8,253 nucleotides of DNA, taken from Paracoccaceae bacterium (GTDB taxonomy: Bacteria > Pseudomonadota > Alphaproteobacteria > Rhodobacterales > Rhodobacteraceae). The position numbers were made by a program, and so were the translations under genes. Where the stretch lies: assembly GCA_004566265.1 (NCBI GenBank), contig SPLB01000242.1:1-8253 (forward strand). The letters are read 5' to 3'. The notes beneath the pieces are model-generated. The model did not search any database. It was not told where the DNA came from and saw only the letters and a program-made list of their open reading frames with translations. How positions within the stretch are numbered: position 1 is the stretch's first letter; every line of letters begins with the position of its first letter. Positions 1-6,539 of this stretch are shown here, in pieces.

Positions 1-696
1 AATGCGGCGCATGAAGTCCTTTTGACGGGCGACAGCCTCCACCACGTCGCGTGGAATAATGCGCGACTGCACGCGGCGAAAAAGCGTGGCCATGCGAATG
101 TTGCCTGTTTCGCCCGCAAAGATTTCGTCCACAATCTCGGGGGCAAGATCCCGCCAGAAGTTTGCGGGGTAGGGCTGATCTTTCAACAGCCACAGAATAT
201 GGCCAAAGCCCGCTGCCGAAACACTGGCCTTGGAGTCTTTGTTTTTGCCAGTTGTCAGATAGTCTGGGTGGGCCACGATCAACCCCAAATAGCAGCGGGC
301 GCGCGGTTCATCTGCGGCGACCAAAAGGCAGGGGTGCCCGAGCGCCTCGGTTGGGATCATCCAGTTGGTGCCCATTGTGTGTTTGATGTCGACGTCTTGA
401 TCCAGAATTAGAGTGTCCAGCCGCCCTTTGCGCAGGCGTAGCAAAGCGCGCAGTTCGATCTCAACCCGCGTACCGATATAGGTCTTTTCGGTTTTTTCCA
501 GATCTTCATAGGCGCGGCGGCCTGTTTTGGGGGTCATGATCACCGCGTCTATGCAGTCGCGCAGCATGGCAGGGAAGTGCCGCTCCAGCTCCAGCGGGCC
601 GCCGGCGCGTGCGGTGATCTCGGCAGCCAAAGCGTGCAAACGGGTATAGTCCGGGTGGCCGCAAACCACCAAGCTGTCAGGAAGTTTCTGTTTCAC
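1..696 (-). CDS. NaeI-family type II restriction endonuclease, C-terminus cut by window edge
   Basis: The reading frame runs from a GTG at 696-694 to the left edge without a stop (232 codons). NaeI itself is about 317 residues, so roughly the last 85 are missing. From memory of NaeI, the match is collinear. The core EKTYIGTRVEI (69-80) leads into a PD-(D/E)XK-type active site: Glu79, Asp94, Asp103 and Lys105 correspond to NaeI Glu70, Asp86, Asp95 and Lys97, and the Asp-Asp-Lys spacing is identical. The endonuclease domain spans about 1-165. From about 180 begins the CAP-like 'Topo' DNA-binding domain (LFRRVQSR, VARQKDFMRR). NaeI is a type IIE enzyme that needs a second GCCGGC copy as effector; the same target is likely here but is inferred. 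NaeI Leu43, whose change to Lys gives topoisomerase activity, aligns with Val52, so nuclease activity is expected. The gene starts 5 bp after the methyltransferase stop, so it is presumably the second gene of the operon. TTG/GTG codons at residues 9-10 are alternative starts. Confidence 0.9.
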   Translation of the reverse strand, partial: MKQKLPDSLVVCGHPDYTRLHALAAEITARAGGPLELERHFPAMLRDCIDAVIMTPKTGRRAYEDLEKTEKTYIGTRVEIELRALLRLRKGRLDTLILDQDVDIKHTMGTNWMIPTEALGHPCLLVAADEPRARCYLGLIVAHPDYLTTGKNKDSKASVSAAGFGHILWLLKDQPYPANFWRDLAPEIVDEIFAGETGNIRMATLFRRVQSRIIPRDVVEAVARQKDFMRRI

Positions 697-697
697 A

Positions 698-711
698 GGG
701 GTTAAGACCCC
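698..711 (-). promoter_or_regulatory. Small hairpin over the methyltransferase stop / endonuclease start junction
   Basis: On the minus strand GGGG-TCTTAA-CCCC forms a 4-bp G-C stem with a 6-nt loop. It contains the methyltransferase TAA (704-702) and ends one base before the endonuclease GTG (696). The only G-rich candidate ribosome-binding segment (GTGGGG) lies in the 5' arm, about 11 nt from the GTG. A ribosome finishing the methyltransferase would melt the stem, so translation of the nuclease may depend on translation of the methyltransferase. The symmetry is seen; the coupling role is inference. Confidence 0.35.
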
Positions 712-1661
712 ACAACACGCAGCGCGGGCTTGGCGATAGCCGCCTTCAGTTGGGTTGCAACAGCCTTTGCGACAGGCGGTGGAAAGGCGTTTCCGACCTG
801 CCGGTAGGCATTGGTTTTGGCGCCGGTGAAATGCCACTCATCCGGGAACCCCTGAATACGGGCGACCATGCGCACAGTGAGGCGCGGCATGTCATTGTGG
901 AACGGATCCGGGGCTTCATATGCAATCGTGCGACCTTCCACCCCAAGTGCAGCCCAGGCGCGCCGTGCTCGCGTAGGCCCTAAATCGGGCCCGCCGTGCT
1001 TTTTGGACCCGCCAACAATGGTGGGGGCGATTTCATTGGCTTGGTCTTTCCACGCATCTGCACCGCGCCAGCCGCGGGCCTTCATCAGGTCAATAAGGGT
1101 CTCCCCAACGGTGGGCGGGTTGTGGGGGAGCGCCTCCGGCCATGCGAACCGTGTAGAAAACTCTTTTCTCAACGCCACGATAACCACGCGTGGGCGCAGT
1201 TGTGGCACGCCGAAATCAGAGGCATTCAAAAGCCGCCAGTCTGTGTGATACCCCAGTTTGCCCAGTTGTGTCTTCAGCTTCTCGCGATAGTCCAGAAAAA
1301 CGGCATCCAGGAAGCCGCGGACGTTTTCAATCATGACCGCGCGGGGGCGCGTGGCGTCCACAATCTCGAGCGCATCATCAAAGAGGTTACGCTCATCCTT
1401 TTCACCCAGCTGTTTGCCCGCAACAGAGAAAGGCGGGCAAGGCAGGCCACCGGCAAGAAGGTCGATGCCACGGTAAGTGTCAGCGCGCTCTTTGAACTTT
1501 CGGACGTCATCTTCCAAAACATTCCACTTCGGGCGGTTGTGGCGCAGGGTGGCGCAGCAATGTTGGTCGATCTCGACCAGAGCTGTATGATCAAAGCCAG
1601 CCTTCTCAAGACCCAAGGCCTGCCCGCCAGCCCCTGCACAAAGTTCCACCGATGACAGCAT
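702..1661 (-). CDS. DNA (cytosine-5-)-methyltransferase of the NaeI-like restriction-modification system
   Basis: This is a 319-residue C5-cytosine methyltransferase. It transfers a methyl group from S-adenosylmethionine to cytosine and should protect the target of the adjacent endonuclease. All core motifs are in order: motif I VELCAGAGG (5-13, SAM binding), motif IV GGLPCPPFS (71-79) with catalytic Cys75, motif VI ENVRGF (112-117), motif VIII QLRPR (154-158), and motifs IX-X MVARIQGFPDEW and QVGNAFPPPVA (265-298). The variable target-recognition region lies between about 170 and 262 and contains TIVGGSKKHGGPDLGP, a block I associate with methyltransferases of this group. The frame is open back to 1787, but I choose the ATG at 1661. 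Motif I then sits at the usual N-terminal position, AAGAGAGA lies just upstream, and the extra 42 codons would cover the promoter and LexA box. The target GCCGGC is inferred from the partner; about six such sites are visible in the window, near the random expectation. Confidence 0.93.
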   Translation of the reverse strand: MLSSVELCAGAGGQALGLEKAGFDHTALVEIDQHCCATLRHNRPKWNVLEDDVRKFKERADTYRGIDLLAGGLPCPPFSVAGKQLGEKDERNLFDDALEIVDATRPRAVMIENVRGFLDAVFLDYREKLKTQLGKLGYHTDWRLLNASDFGVPQLRPRVVIVALRKEFSTRFAWPEALPHNPPTVGETLIDLMKARGWRGADAWKDQANEIAPTIVGGSKKHGGPDLGPTRARRAWAALGVEGRTIAYEAPDPFHNDMPRLTVRMVARIQGFPDEWHFTGAKTNAYRQVGNAFPPPVAKAVATQLKAAIAKPALRVVGS

Positions 1662-1701
1662 TTGCGTCTCTCTTGCCATTCGCCGCGCCACGGGCTGCGG
1701 A

Positions 1702-1716
1702 GTTCTCATTCTGTTC
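1702..1716 (-). promoter_or_regulatory. LexA (SOS) box upstream of the restriction-modification operon
   Basis: The minus strand reads GAAC-AGAATGA-GAAC, an exact match to the alphaproteobacterial LexA operator GAAC-N7-GAAC (GTTC-N7-GTTC on the other strand), known from Rhodobacter and rhizobia. It lies 41 bp upstream of the methyltransferase ATG and about 8 bp downstream of a candidate -10, so bound LexA would cover the likely transcription start. Only one other exact match was found, in front of uvrD. At this base composition about 0.2 exact matches would be expected in a window this size. LexA binding is inference from the match and its position. Confidence 0.7.
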
Positions 1717-1727
1717 ACTGATAGTGA
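1715..1727. repeat. 13-bp palindrome TCACT-GAT-AGTGA at the methyltransferase promoter
   Basis: Five-base perfect arms flank a 3-bp centre. The palindrome overlaps the candidate -10 hexamer (1724-1729) and the last two bases of the LexA box. It also forms part of a TGATAG-TGATAG direct repeat. It could be an operator for a second regulator, for example autoregulation by the methyltransferase. No C-protein gene is visible in the window, so the binding factor is unknown. The symmetry is seen; function is inferred. Confidence 0.4.
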
Positions 1728-1753
1728 TAGCGCCTGCGGCTTGGTTAATGCAA
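1724..1753 (-). promoter_or_regulatory. Candidate sigma-70 promoter for the methyltransferase-endonuclease operon
   Basis: A TTGCAT -35-like hexamer (1753-1748) is followed after 18 bp by a TATCAC -10-like hexamer (1729-1724) on the minus strand. Transcription would start near 1717, inside or next to the palindrome and the LexA box, leaving a leader of roughly 55 nt before the ATG at 1661. This placement supports the short methyltransferase start. The -10 is a partial match only, and read-through from the tRNA gene is an alternative source of transcript. Confidence 0.45.
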
Positions 1754-1807
1754 GCCTGTCGCTGCCCGAATCTTGTGGATGCCGCATGTCTGTTTGGGAG
1801 AACCGAT

Positions 1808-1882
1808 TGGAGCGGGCGAGGCGATTCGAACGCCCGACCCTAACCTTGGCAAGGTTATGCTCTACCCCTGAGCTACGCCCGC
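1808..1882 (-). tRNA. tRNA-Gly (anticodon GCC)
   Basis: The 75-nt cloverleaf is complete and the CCA is encoded. The 7-bp acceptor stem pairs GCGGGCG with CGCCCGC, with discriminator U. The D arm pairs GCTC with GAGC. The anticodon stem TAACC/GGTTA encloses the loop TTGCCAA, with anticodon GCC at 1850-1848. The T arm pairs GGGCG with CGCCT around TTCGAAT, with one G-U pair. It decodes GGC and GGU glycine codons. The 3' end faces the restriction-modification cassette, with 146 bp to the methyltransferase ATG. tRNA 3' ends are frequent integration sites, which is relevant to how the cassette arrived. No convincing intrinsic terminator follows the gene. Confidence 0.97.
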
Positions 1883-1901
1883 TTCCTTATCGGTGTCCGA
1901 T

Positions 1902-1930
1902 GACATATGGACAAACTTATGCTGCTGCAA
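1902..1930 (-). promoter_or_regulatory. Candidate promoter for tRNA-Gly
   Basis: On the minus strand TTGCAG (1930-1925) and TATGTC (1907-1902) are separated by 17 bp, which would start transcription about 12 nt before the mature tRNA 5' end. The short leader contains a small ATCGG/CCGAT hairpin. The -35 is good; the -10 is weak at its last three bases. The rest of the 264-bp gap up to the pyc stop holds nothing else I can support. Confidence 0.35.
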
Positions 1931-2104
1931 GCGGAAAATGCAGAAGTAGGGCTTTTTTTGATCTTGAGGGTGTTTGGAAAGTGCCGGCAGCGGTTTTGGC
2001 ATTCGCTATTCAAACACTGCGCGTCTGACCAAAGGCAAAGTTATTGCGCTTTGCACATTCTAAGCCGGCCAAGGCAGGACTGAAACCGGTTCGACAGCAG
2101 AGAG

Positions 2105-2139
2105 CTGCAAGCCCCAGAGTATATCTCTGGAGCTTGCAG
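2105..2139 (-). terminator. Hairpin downstream of pyc, probable transcription terminator
   Basis: CTGCAAGC (2105-2112) pairs with GCTTGCAG (2132-2139), and CCAGAG (2114-2119) pairs with CTCTGG (2125-2130). There is one internal mismatch and a 5-nt TATAT loop. The hairpin begins 7 bp past the pyc stop codon (2147). On the pyc strand the following bases (CTCTCTGCTG) are not a clear T-tract, so it may act as an imperfect or Rho-assisted terminator or as a 3'-end stabiliser. Confidence 0.6.
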
Positions 2140-2146
2140 TCGTTGT

Positions 2147-5100
2147 TTATTCCAGCTCGATGAGTAGATCCTTGGCGTCGATTTGGCCGCCGGGTTGTGC
2201 ATGGACGGCTTTGACAACAGCTGCGCGTTCAGCGTGAATGCCGGTTTCCATTTTCATCGCCTCAATGTTCAGAAGAAGATCGCCTTCTGTCACCTGCTGG
2301 CCGACGGAGACCGCGACGGAGGAGACAACTCCCGGCATAGGTGCGCCAATGTGGTTGGCATTGCCTGCTTCGGCTTTTGGGTTTGCCGTTTGAGTGGCCA
2401 CCACCTTGCGGTTTTTGACGCGGATCACACGCGGGGCGCCGTTCAGTTCAAAGAAAACCTTGACCTCGCCCTTGTCATCCGTTTCCCCAAGGGCCTGAAG
2501 ACGGATCTCCAGCGTTTTGCCGGGGTCAATTTCCGCTGCGATCTGCTCGCCCGGCACCATGCCATAAAAGAAGGTCTTTGTTGGCAGGGTGCGCACCGGA
2601 CCATAGGTGCGGTGGCGTCCCATGTAATCGAGGAAAACCTTGGGGTACATCAGATAGCCATTGAGATCTTCATCATCGACGCGGAAGCCCTCAAGCTCGG
2701 ATGACAACTCCGCCCGCGTGGCTTCCAGATCAACCGGCTCCAAATGCGCGCCGGGACGTTCGGTGTTGGGGGCATGGCCCTTCAGCACCTTGTCCACGAT
2801 GCCGGCCGGGAAACCACCCGGAGGCTGGCCGAGGTTGCCGCGCATCATGTCGACAACGGAGTCGGGGAAGGCCACATCGGTTTTCGGATCCTCGACCTCG
2901 GCGCGGGTCAGGTTCTGACTGACCATCATCAGCGCCATGTCACCGACCACCTTGGACGAAGGCGTCACTTTGACAATATCCCCAAACATCTGGTTCACAT
3001 CGGCATAGGTGTGGGCGACCTCCGACCAGCGGTCTTCAAGACCAAGCGAGCGGGCCTGTGCCTTGAGGTTGGTGAACTGACCACCGGGCATCTCGTGAAG
3101 GTAAACTTCGGAGGCCGGCGCTTGCAGGCCGCTTTCAAAGGCGGCGTATTGCGCACGCACCTGCTCCCAGTAGCCTGAGATCTCGCGGATGTTTTCAATA
3201 TCCAGACCGGTGTCGCGCTCTGTGTTGCGCAGGCCTTCGACAATGGAGCCCAGACACGGCTGCGAGGTGCCACCAGAGAAGGCGTCCATGGCCGCATCAA
3301 CCGCATCCACGCCTGCATCCGCAGCGGCCAGAATGGTCGCGCCAGCAATGCCAGAGGTGTCATGGGTGTGGAAGTGGATCGGCAGGCCGACCTCTTCTTT
3401 CAGCGCTTTCACGAGGATACGGGCAGAGGCAGGCTTCAAAAGACCCGCCATATCCTTCAGGCCCAGAACATGGGCGCCCGCGGCTTCCAATTCCTTGGCC
3501 ATGCCGACATAGTATTCGATGTCATATTTGGCGCGATTTGGGTCTAAAATATCGCCGGTGTAGCAGATGGTGCCTTCACAGACTTTGCCGCTCGCGACAA
3601 CAGCATCCATGGCAACACGCATGTTCTCCACCCAGTTGAGGCTGTCAAAGACGCGGAACACATCAACGCCGGTGGTGGCGGCCTGGCGTACAAATTCTTG
3701 CACCACGTTGTCCGGGTAGTTGGTGTAACCCACGCCATTGGAGGCCCGCAGCAGCATTTGGGTCATCAGGTTTGGCATCGCCTCGCGCAGGTCGCGCAGA
3801 CGCTGCCAGGGACATTCCTGCAGGAAGCGGTAGGCCACATCAAAGGTTGCCCCGCCCCAACACTCCACCGAAAACAACTGGCTGAGGTTCTGCGCGTAAG
3901 CCGGTGCCACCTTGATCATGTCGTGGCTGCGCATGCGCGTGGCCAGCAACGACTGGTGCCCATCGCGCATGGTGGTGTCGGTCAAGAGGAGTTGACGCTG
4001 GGCCTTCATCCAGTCGGCCACCGCCTGTGCGCCCTTCTGCTCTAGCAGATTACGGGTGCCATAGGGCCGGTCGCCAGGTTCGGTTCTGGGGGCGCGGGGC
4101 TCTTTCACGTCGGCGGCTGGTTTGGCGCGACCTTCGGTCTCTGGGTGACCGTTCACCGTGATGTCGGCAATATAGGTCAGAACCTTGGTGCCACGGTCCT
4201 TTCGCTTGGCGAATTGGAACAGGCCTGGTGTCTCGTCGATGAATTTGGTGGTGTATTCATTCGACAGAAAAGTCGGGTGCTTTAGCAGGTTTTCCACAAA
4301 GGCGATATTGGTGCTAACGCCCCGCACACGGAATTCGCGCAGCGCCCGGTCCATGCGGGCAATCGCTTTTTCCGGCGTCGGCGCCCAGGCGGTGACCTTG
4401 GTCAGGAGGGAATCGTAATAGCGCGTGATCACCGCGCCGGTATAAGCGGTGCCACCATCAAGACGGATGCCCATGCCGGTTGCAGACCGATAGGTGGTGA
4501 TGCGACCGTAATCCGGGATGAAGTTGTTCATCGGATCCTCAGTCGTCACACGAGTCTGCAGGGCGTGTCCATTGAGGCGGATGTCGTTTTGCGACGACTT
4601 TCCGGTGGCCTCTGTAATCGGTTTGCCTTCGGCGATCAGGATCTGCGCCTGAACGATGTCAATACCGGTCACCTCTTCGGTGACGGTGTGTTCCACCTGA
4701 ACGCGGGGATTTACTTCGATAAAGTAGAATTTTCCGCTGTTCATATCCATCAGGAATTCAACGGTCCCTGCGCATTCATAGTTCACATGGGCGCAAATCT
4801 TGCGACCCAGTTCACAGAGTTCGCTGCGCTGTTCCTCGGTCAGATAAGGGGCGGGCGCGCGCTCCACGACTTTCTGGTTGCGGCGCTGTACAGAACAGTC
4901 GCGCTCCCAAAGGTGATAGATTTCCCCGTGTTTGTCGCCCAGGATCTGCACCTCGACGTGGCGGGCGCGGGTGATCATCTTTTCCAAATACCCTTCGCCA
5001 TTGCCAAAGGCGGCTTCGGCTTCACGGCGGCCCTCTAGAACCTTCTCTTCAAGCTCGTCCTCGGACAGGATCGGGCGCATGCCGCGTCCACCACCACCCC

Positions 5101-5590
5101 AGGAGGCTTTGAGCATAAGCGGATAACCGATCTCGGTGGCCTCTTTCTTGATGGCCTCCATGTCATCGCCCAAAACTTCGGTTGCTGGGATGACAGGAAC
5201 ACCTGCGGCAATCGCCACCTTGCGGGCAGAGGCCTTGTCGCCGAGCGCACGCATCGTTTCCGATTTAGGACCAATGAAGCTGATGCCATTGCGGGCGCAG
5301 GCATCTACAAATTCGGGGTTCTCCGACAACAAGCCATAGCCCGGGTGGATCGCATCGGCGCCACATTCCTTGGCCACGCGAATGATCTCGTCGATCGAAA
5401 GATAGGCTTGAACCGGTCCCATGCCTTCGCCGATGCGATAGGCTTCGTCCGCCTTGAAACGGTGTAGGCCGAGCTTGTCTTCTTCGGCATAGACGGCAAC
5501 CGTCTTTTTCCCCATTTCATTGGCAGCCCGCATCACGCGGATGGCGATCTCGCCGCGGTTGGCGATCAGGATCTTATTGAAGTCGGTCAT
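2147..5590 (-). CDS. pyc: Pyruvate carboxylase, single-chain, biotin-dependent (EC 6.4.1.1)
   Basis: This 1147-residue enzyme carboxylates pyruvate to oxaloacetate using ATP and bicarbonate, replenishing the TCA cycle and feeding gluconeogenesis in the cytoplasm. Domains are in the standard order and the length is normal. The biotin carboxylase domain (about 4-455) has ILIANRGEIA (8-16), the ATP-grasp glycine loop GGGGRGMR (165-172) and EVNPRVQVEH (292-301). The carboxyltransferase domain (about 530-810) has LLTDTTMRDGHQS with metal ligand Asp543, the presumed carboxylated metal-site lysine in LKDMAG (Lys712), and HFHTHDT (His741 and His743). The C-terminal part carries the allosteric/tetramerisation region and the biotin carrier domain, with AMKM biotinyl-lysine Lys1113. 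I choose the ATG at 5590: it is preceded by CGGGGGAGAG, and the conserved sequence begins immediately. A TTG 33 bp further upstream is open but lacks support. The gene is monocistronic as far as can be seen. No key residue appears missing. Confidence 0.98.
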   Translation of the reverse strand: MTDFNKILIANRGEIAIRVMRAANEMGKKTVAVYAEEDKLGLHRFKADEAYRIGEGMGPVQAYLSIDEIIRVAKECGADAIHPGYGLLSENPEFVDACARNGISFIGPKSETMRALGDKASARKVAIAAGVPVIPATEVLGDDMEAIKKEATEIGYPLMLKASWGGGGRGMRPILSEDELEEKVLEGRREAEAAFGNGEGYLEKMITRARHVEVQILGDKHGEIYHLWERDCSVQRRNQKVVERAPAPYLTEEQRSELCELGRKICAHVNYECAGTVEFLMDMNSGKFYFIEVNPRVQVEHTVTEEVTGIDIVQAQILIAEGKPITEATGKSSQNDIRLNGHALQTRVTTEDPMNNFIPDYGRITTYRSATGMGIRLDGGTAYTGAVITRYYDSLLTKVTAWAPTPEKAIARMDRALREFRVRGVSTNIAFVENLLKHPTFLSNEYTTKFIDETPGLFQFAKRKDRGTKVLTYIADITVNGHPETEGRAKPAADVKEPRAPRTEPGDRPYGTRNLLEQKGAQAVADWMKAQRQLLLTDTTMRDGHQSLLATRMRSHDMIKVAPAYAQNLSQLFSVECWGGATFDVAYRFLQECPWQRLRDLREAMPNLMTQMLLRASNGVGYTNYPDNVVQEFVRQAATTGVDVFRVFDSLNWVENMRVAMDAVVASGKVCEGTICYTGDILDPNRAKYDIEYYVGMAKELEAAGAHVLGLKDMAGLLKPASARILVKALKEEVGLPIHFHTHDTSGIAGATILAAADAGVDAVDAAMDAFSGGTSQPCLGSIVEGLRNTERDTGLDIENIREISGYWEQVRAQYAAFESGLQAPASEVYLHEMPGGQFTNLKAQARSLGLEDRWSEVAHTYADVNQMFGDIVKVTPSSKVVGDMALMMVSQNLTRAEVEDPKTDVAFPDSVVDMMRGNLGQPPGGFPAGIVDKVLKGHAPNTERPGAHLEPVDLEATRAELSSELEGFRVDDEDLNGYLMYPKVFLDYMGRHRTYGPVRTLPTKTFFYGMVPGEQIAAEIDPGKTLEIRLQALGETDDKGEVKVFFELNGAPRVIRVKNRKVVATQTANPKAEAGNANHIGAPMPGVVSSVAVSVGQQVTEGDLLLNIEAMKMETGIHAERAAVVKAVHAQPGGQIDAKDLLIELE

Positions 5591-6064
5591 CTCTCCCCCG
5601 TAAGTTATGGTTGGGATGGGCAAGTGCTAGCGGGTTAATGGGACATCGTACATAGGTACATTTGGGTATCAGCGACATGGTTGCGCTCACGAACGCCGCA
5701 TATTTACATTTGCGCCATATTTTTTTGCACTTCGCCCCGTTTTCGACGTGGTGTCCCCCTTTGGTCGACGGGCATGAGCCAAGAGTCAGGGAATTATCAA
5801 GCAGTTTTCTGCGGGCGCGAAGGAAAGCCTTTTTGTTTGCGCGCAGCCTGGGACGTGTTTCCTCTCCAATGTGAGGCCCATTACACGCCAAAATCTGCTT
5901 TTTGATACGAATGGCGTATTAACCACTAATTAGGATAGTTCTCCCATTGCCTCAGTTTTCAGTTAAATTTGACTCAATGCCCAAGGGATCAGGCCCCTTT
6001 TAGAGCAGCGTCCGCGCAGAAGCCGCGAAACGATCTCATCACTCTTTTCATCGGAGGCCATGCC
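5591..6064. other. Divergent intergenic region between pyc and the BLUF-like gene
   Basis: This 474-bp stretch should contain both promoters. I see no supported coding gene. Elements visible: GTAC-ATAG-GTAC inverted repeat (5648-5659); a direct repeat TTTGCGC / TTTGCAC spaced by 15 bp (5709-5715 and 5724-5730) flanking an AT-rich run; ATACG-AATGG-CGTAT inverted repeat (5905-5919); and AAGGG/CCCTT (5983-5999). The GGAGG at 6053-6057 is the ribosome-binding site of the downstream gene. No sigma-70 promoter is convincing on either strand. The elements are small and could be chance. Confidence 0.5.
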
Positions 6065-6499
6065 ATGCATCGTTTCATCTATACCAGCACGGCCGTCGCC
6101 CCGCTGAGTGATCAGCAGCTGGCGGATATTGCAGGCGCATGTCACCGCAACAACCGTCGTGCCGGCCTGTCGGGTCTATTGGTCATGCACAAGGGCAAGT
6201 TCCTGCACGTCCTGGAAGGCGAGGAAAGCCGTATCCGCATGGTGTGTGATCGCATTCAGCACGACAGGCGCCATAGGGACTTTAAAGTGATCGAAGTGGC
6301 GAGCATCGATGAGCGTGCCTTCAGCCGCTTTACTGTTGTTCATGAAACACCGCAGAAACTACCGCTTTTGGGCGGCGAAACCGTGCTTCCCCTGTCGGCA
6401 TTGCTTCCTTCGAACTCCAAAGAGCGCGGCGCGGTGACGTCGGTTCGAAAAGCTGTTCGTGACTTTCTCGCCAGTTTTTCGGTGCTGCTGGCGGCATAA
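6065..6499 (+). CDS. Short stand-alone BLUF-fold protein lacking the photochemical residues
   Basis: This 144-residue protein matches short BLUF proteins such as PixD (Slr1694) and BlrB. The BLUF domain covers about 2-95 and a short helical tail follows. BLUF domains bind FAD and sense blue light through a Tyr-Gln hydrogen-bond switch. Relative to Slr1694 the numbering shift is a constant two: Tyr6 (Tyr8) and Asn30 (Asn32) are kept. However, the essential Gln50 is His48 (in FLHVLEG), Trp91 is Phe89 and Met93 is Val91. Flavin binding may survive, but a normal photocycle is unlikely. The fold is recognisable from FIYTS, HRNNRRAGLSGLLV, VLEGEESRI and DRRHRDFKV. There is no output domain, so it probably works by protein-protein contact; the partner is unknown. 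The start is the ATG at 6065, seven bases after GGAGG (6053-6057). The frame is open further upstream to a TTG at 5969, but that segment is not BLUF-like. Confidence 0.88.
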   Translation: MHRFIYTSTAVAPLSDQQLADIAGACHRNNRRAGLSGLLVMHKGKFLHVLEGEESRIRMVCDRIQHDRRHRDFKVIEVASIDERAFSRFTVVHETPQKLPLLGGETVLPLSALLPSNSKERGAVTSVRKAVRDFLASFSVLLAA

Positions 6500-6539
6500 G
6501 AGCCTCACATCCAAAAACACGAATTGGGCAGGGGAAAAT

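Noticed and set aside
1662..1787. A 42-codon N-terminal extension of the methyltransferase starting near the tRNA.
   Set aside because: It would cover the candidate promoter, palindrome and LexA box. C5 methyltransferase motif I normally lies within the first dozen or so residues, as it does when the ATG at 1661 is used.
1921..1960. A run of seven T (in GGGCTTTTTTTGAT) as a plus-strand terminator.
   Set aside because: The only nearby stem (CTGCA/TGCAG) is 5 bp with a 9-nt loop and is separated from the T-run. No plus-strand gene precedes it.
5574..5891. A roughly 105-codon minus-strand open frame in the pyc upstream region, overlapping the pyc start.
   Set aside because: It overlaps the first codons of pyc in another frame, has no ribosome-binding site I can support, and shows no family resemblance.
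5903..5932. TGATAC plus TAATTA before the BLUF-like gene as an extracytoplasmic sigma factor (RpoE-like) promoter.
   Set aside because: The -35 differs from the TGATCC consensus, the spacing does not fit well, and the -10 match is poor.
5969..6064. An upstream TTG start extending the BLUF-like protein by 32 residues.
   Set aside because: A GGAGG with ideal spacing serves the ATG at 6065, where the BLUF fold begins. The extra segment is not part of any BLUF domain.
601..6166. Avoidance or enrichment of the presumed target GCCGGC in the window.
   Set aside because: About six sites were seen (601, 1983, 2064, 2801, 3114, 6161), close to the five or so expected at this base composition, so there is no signal.
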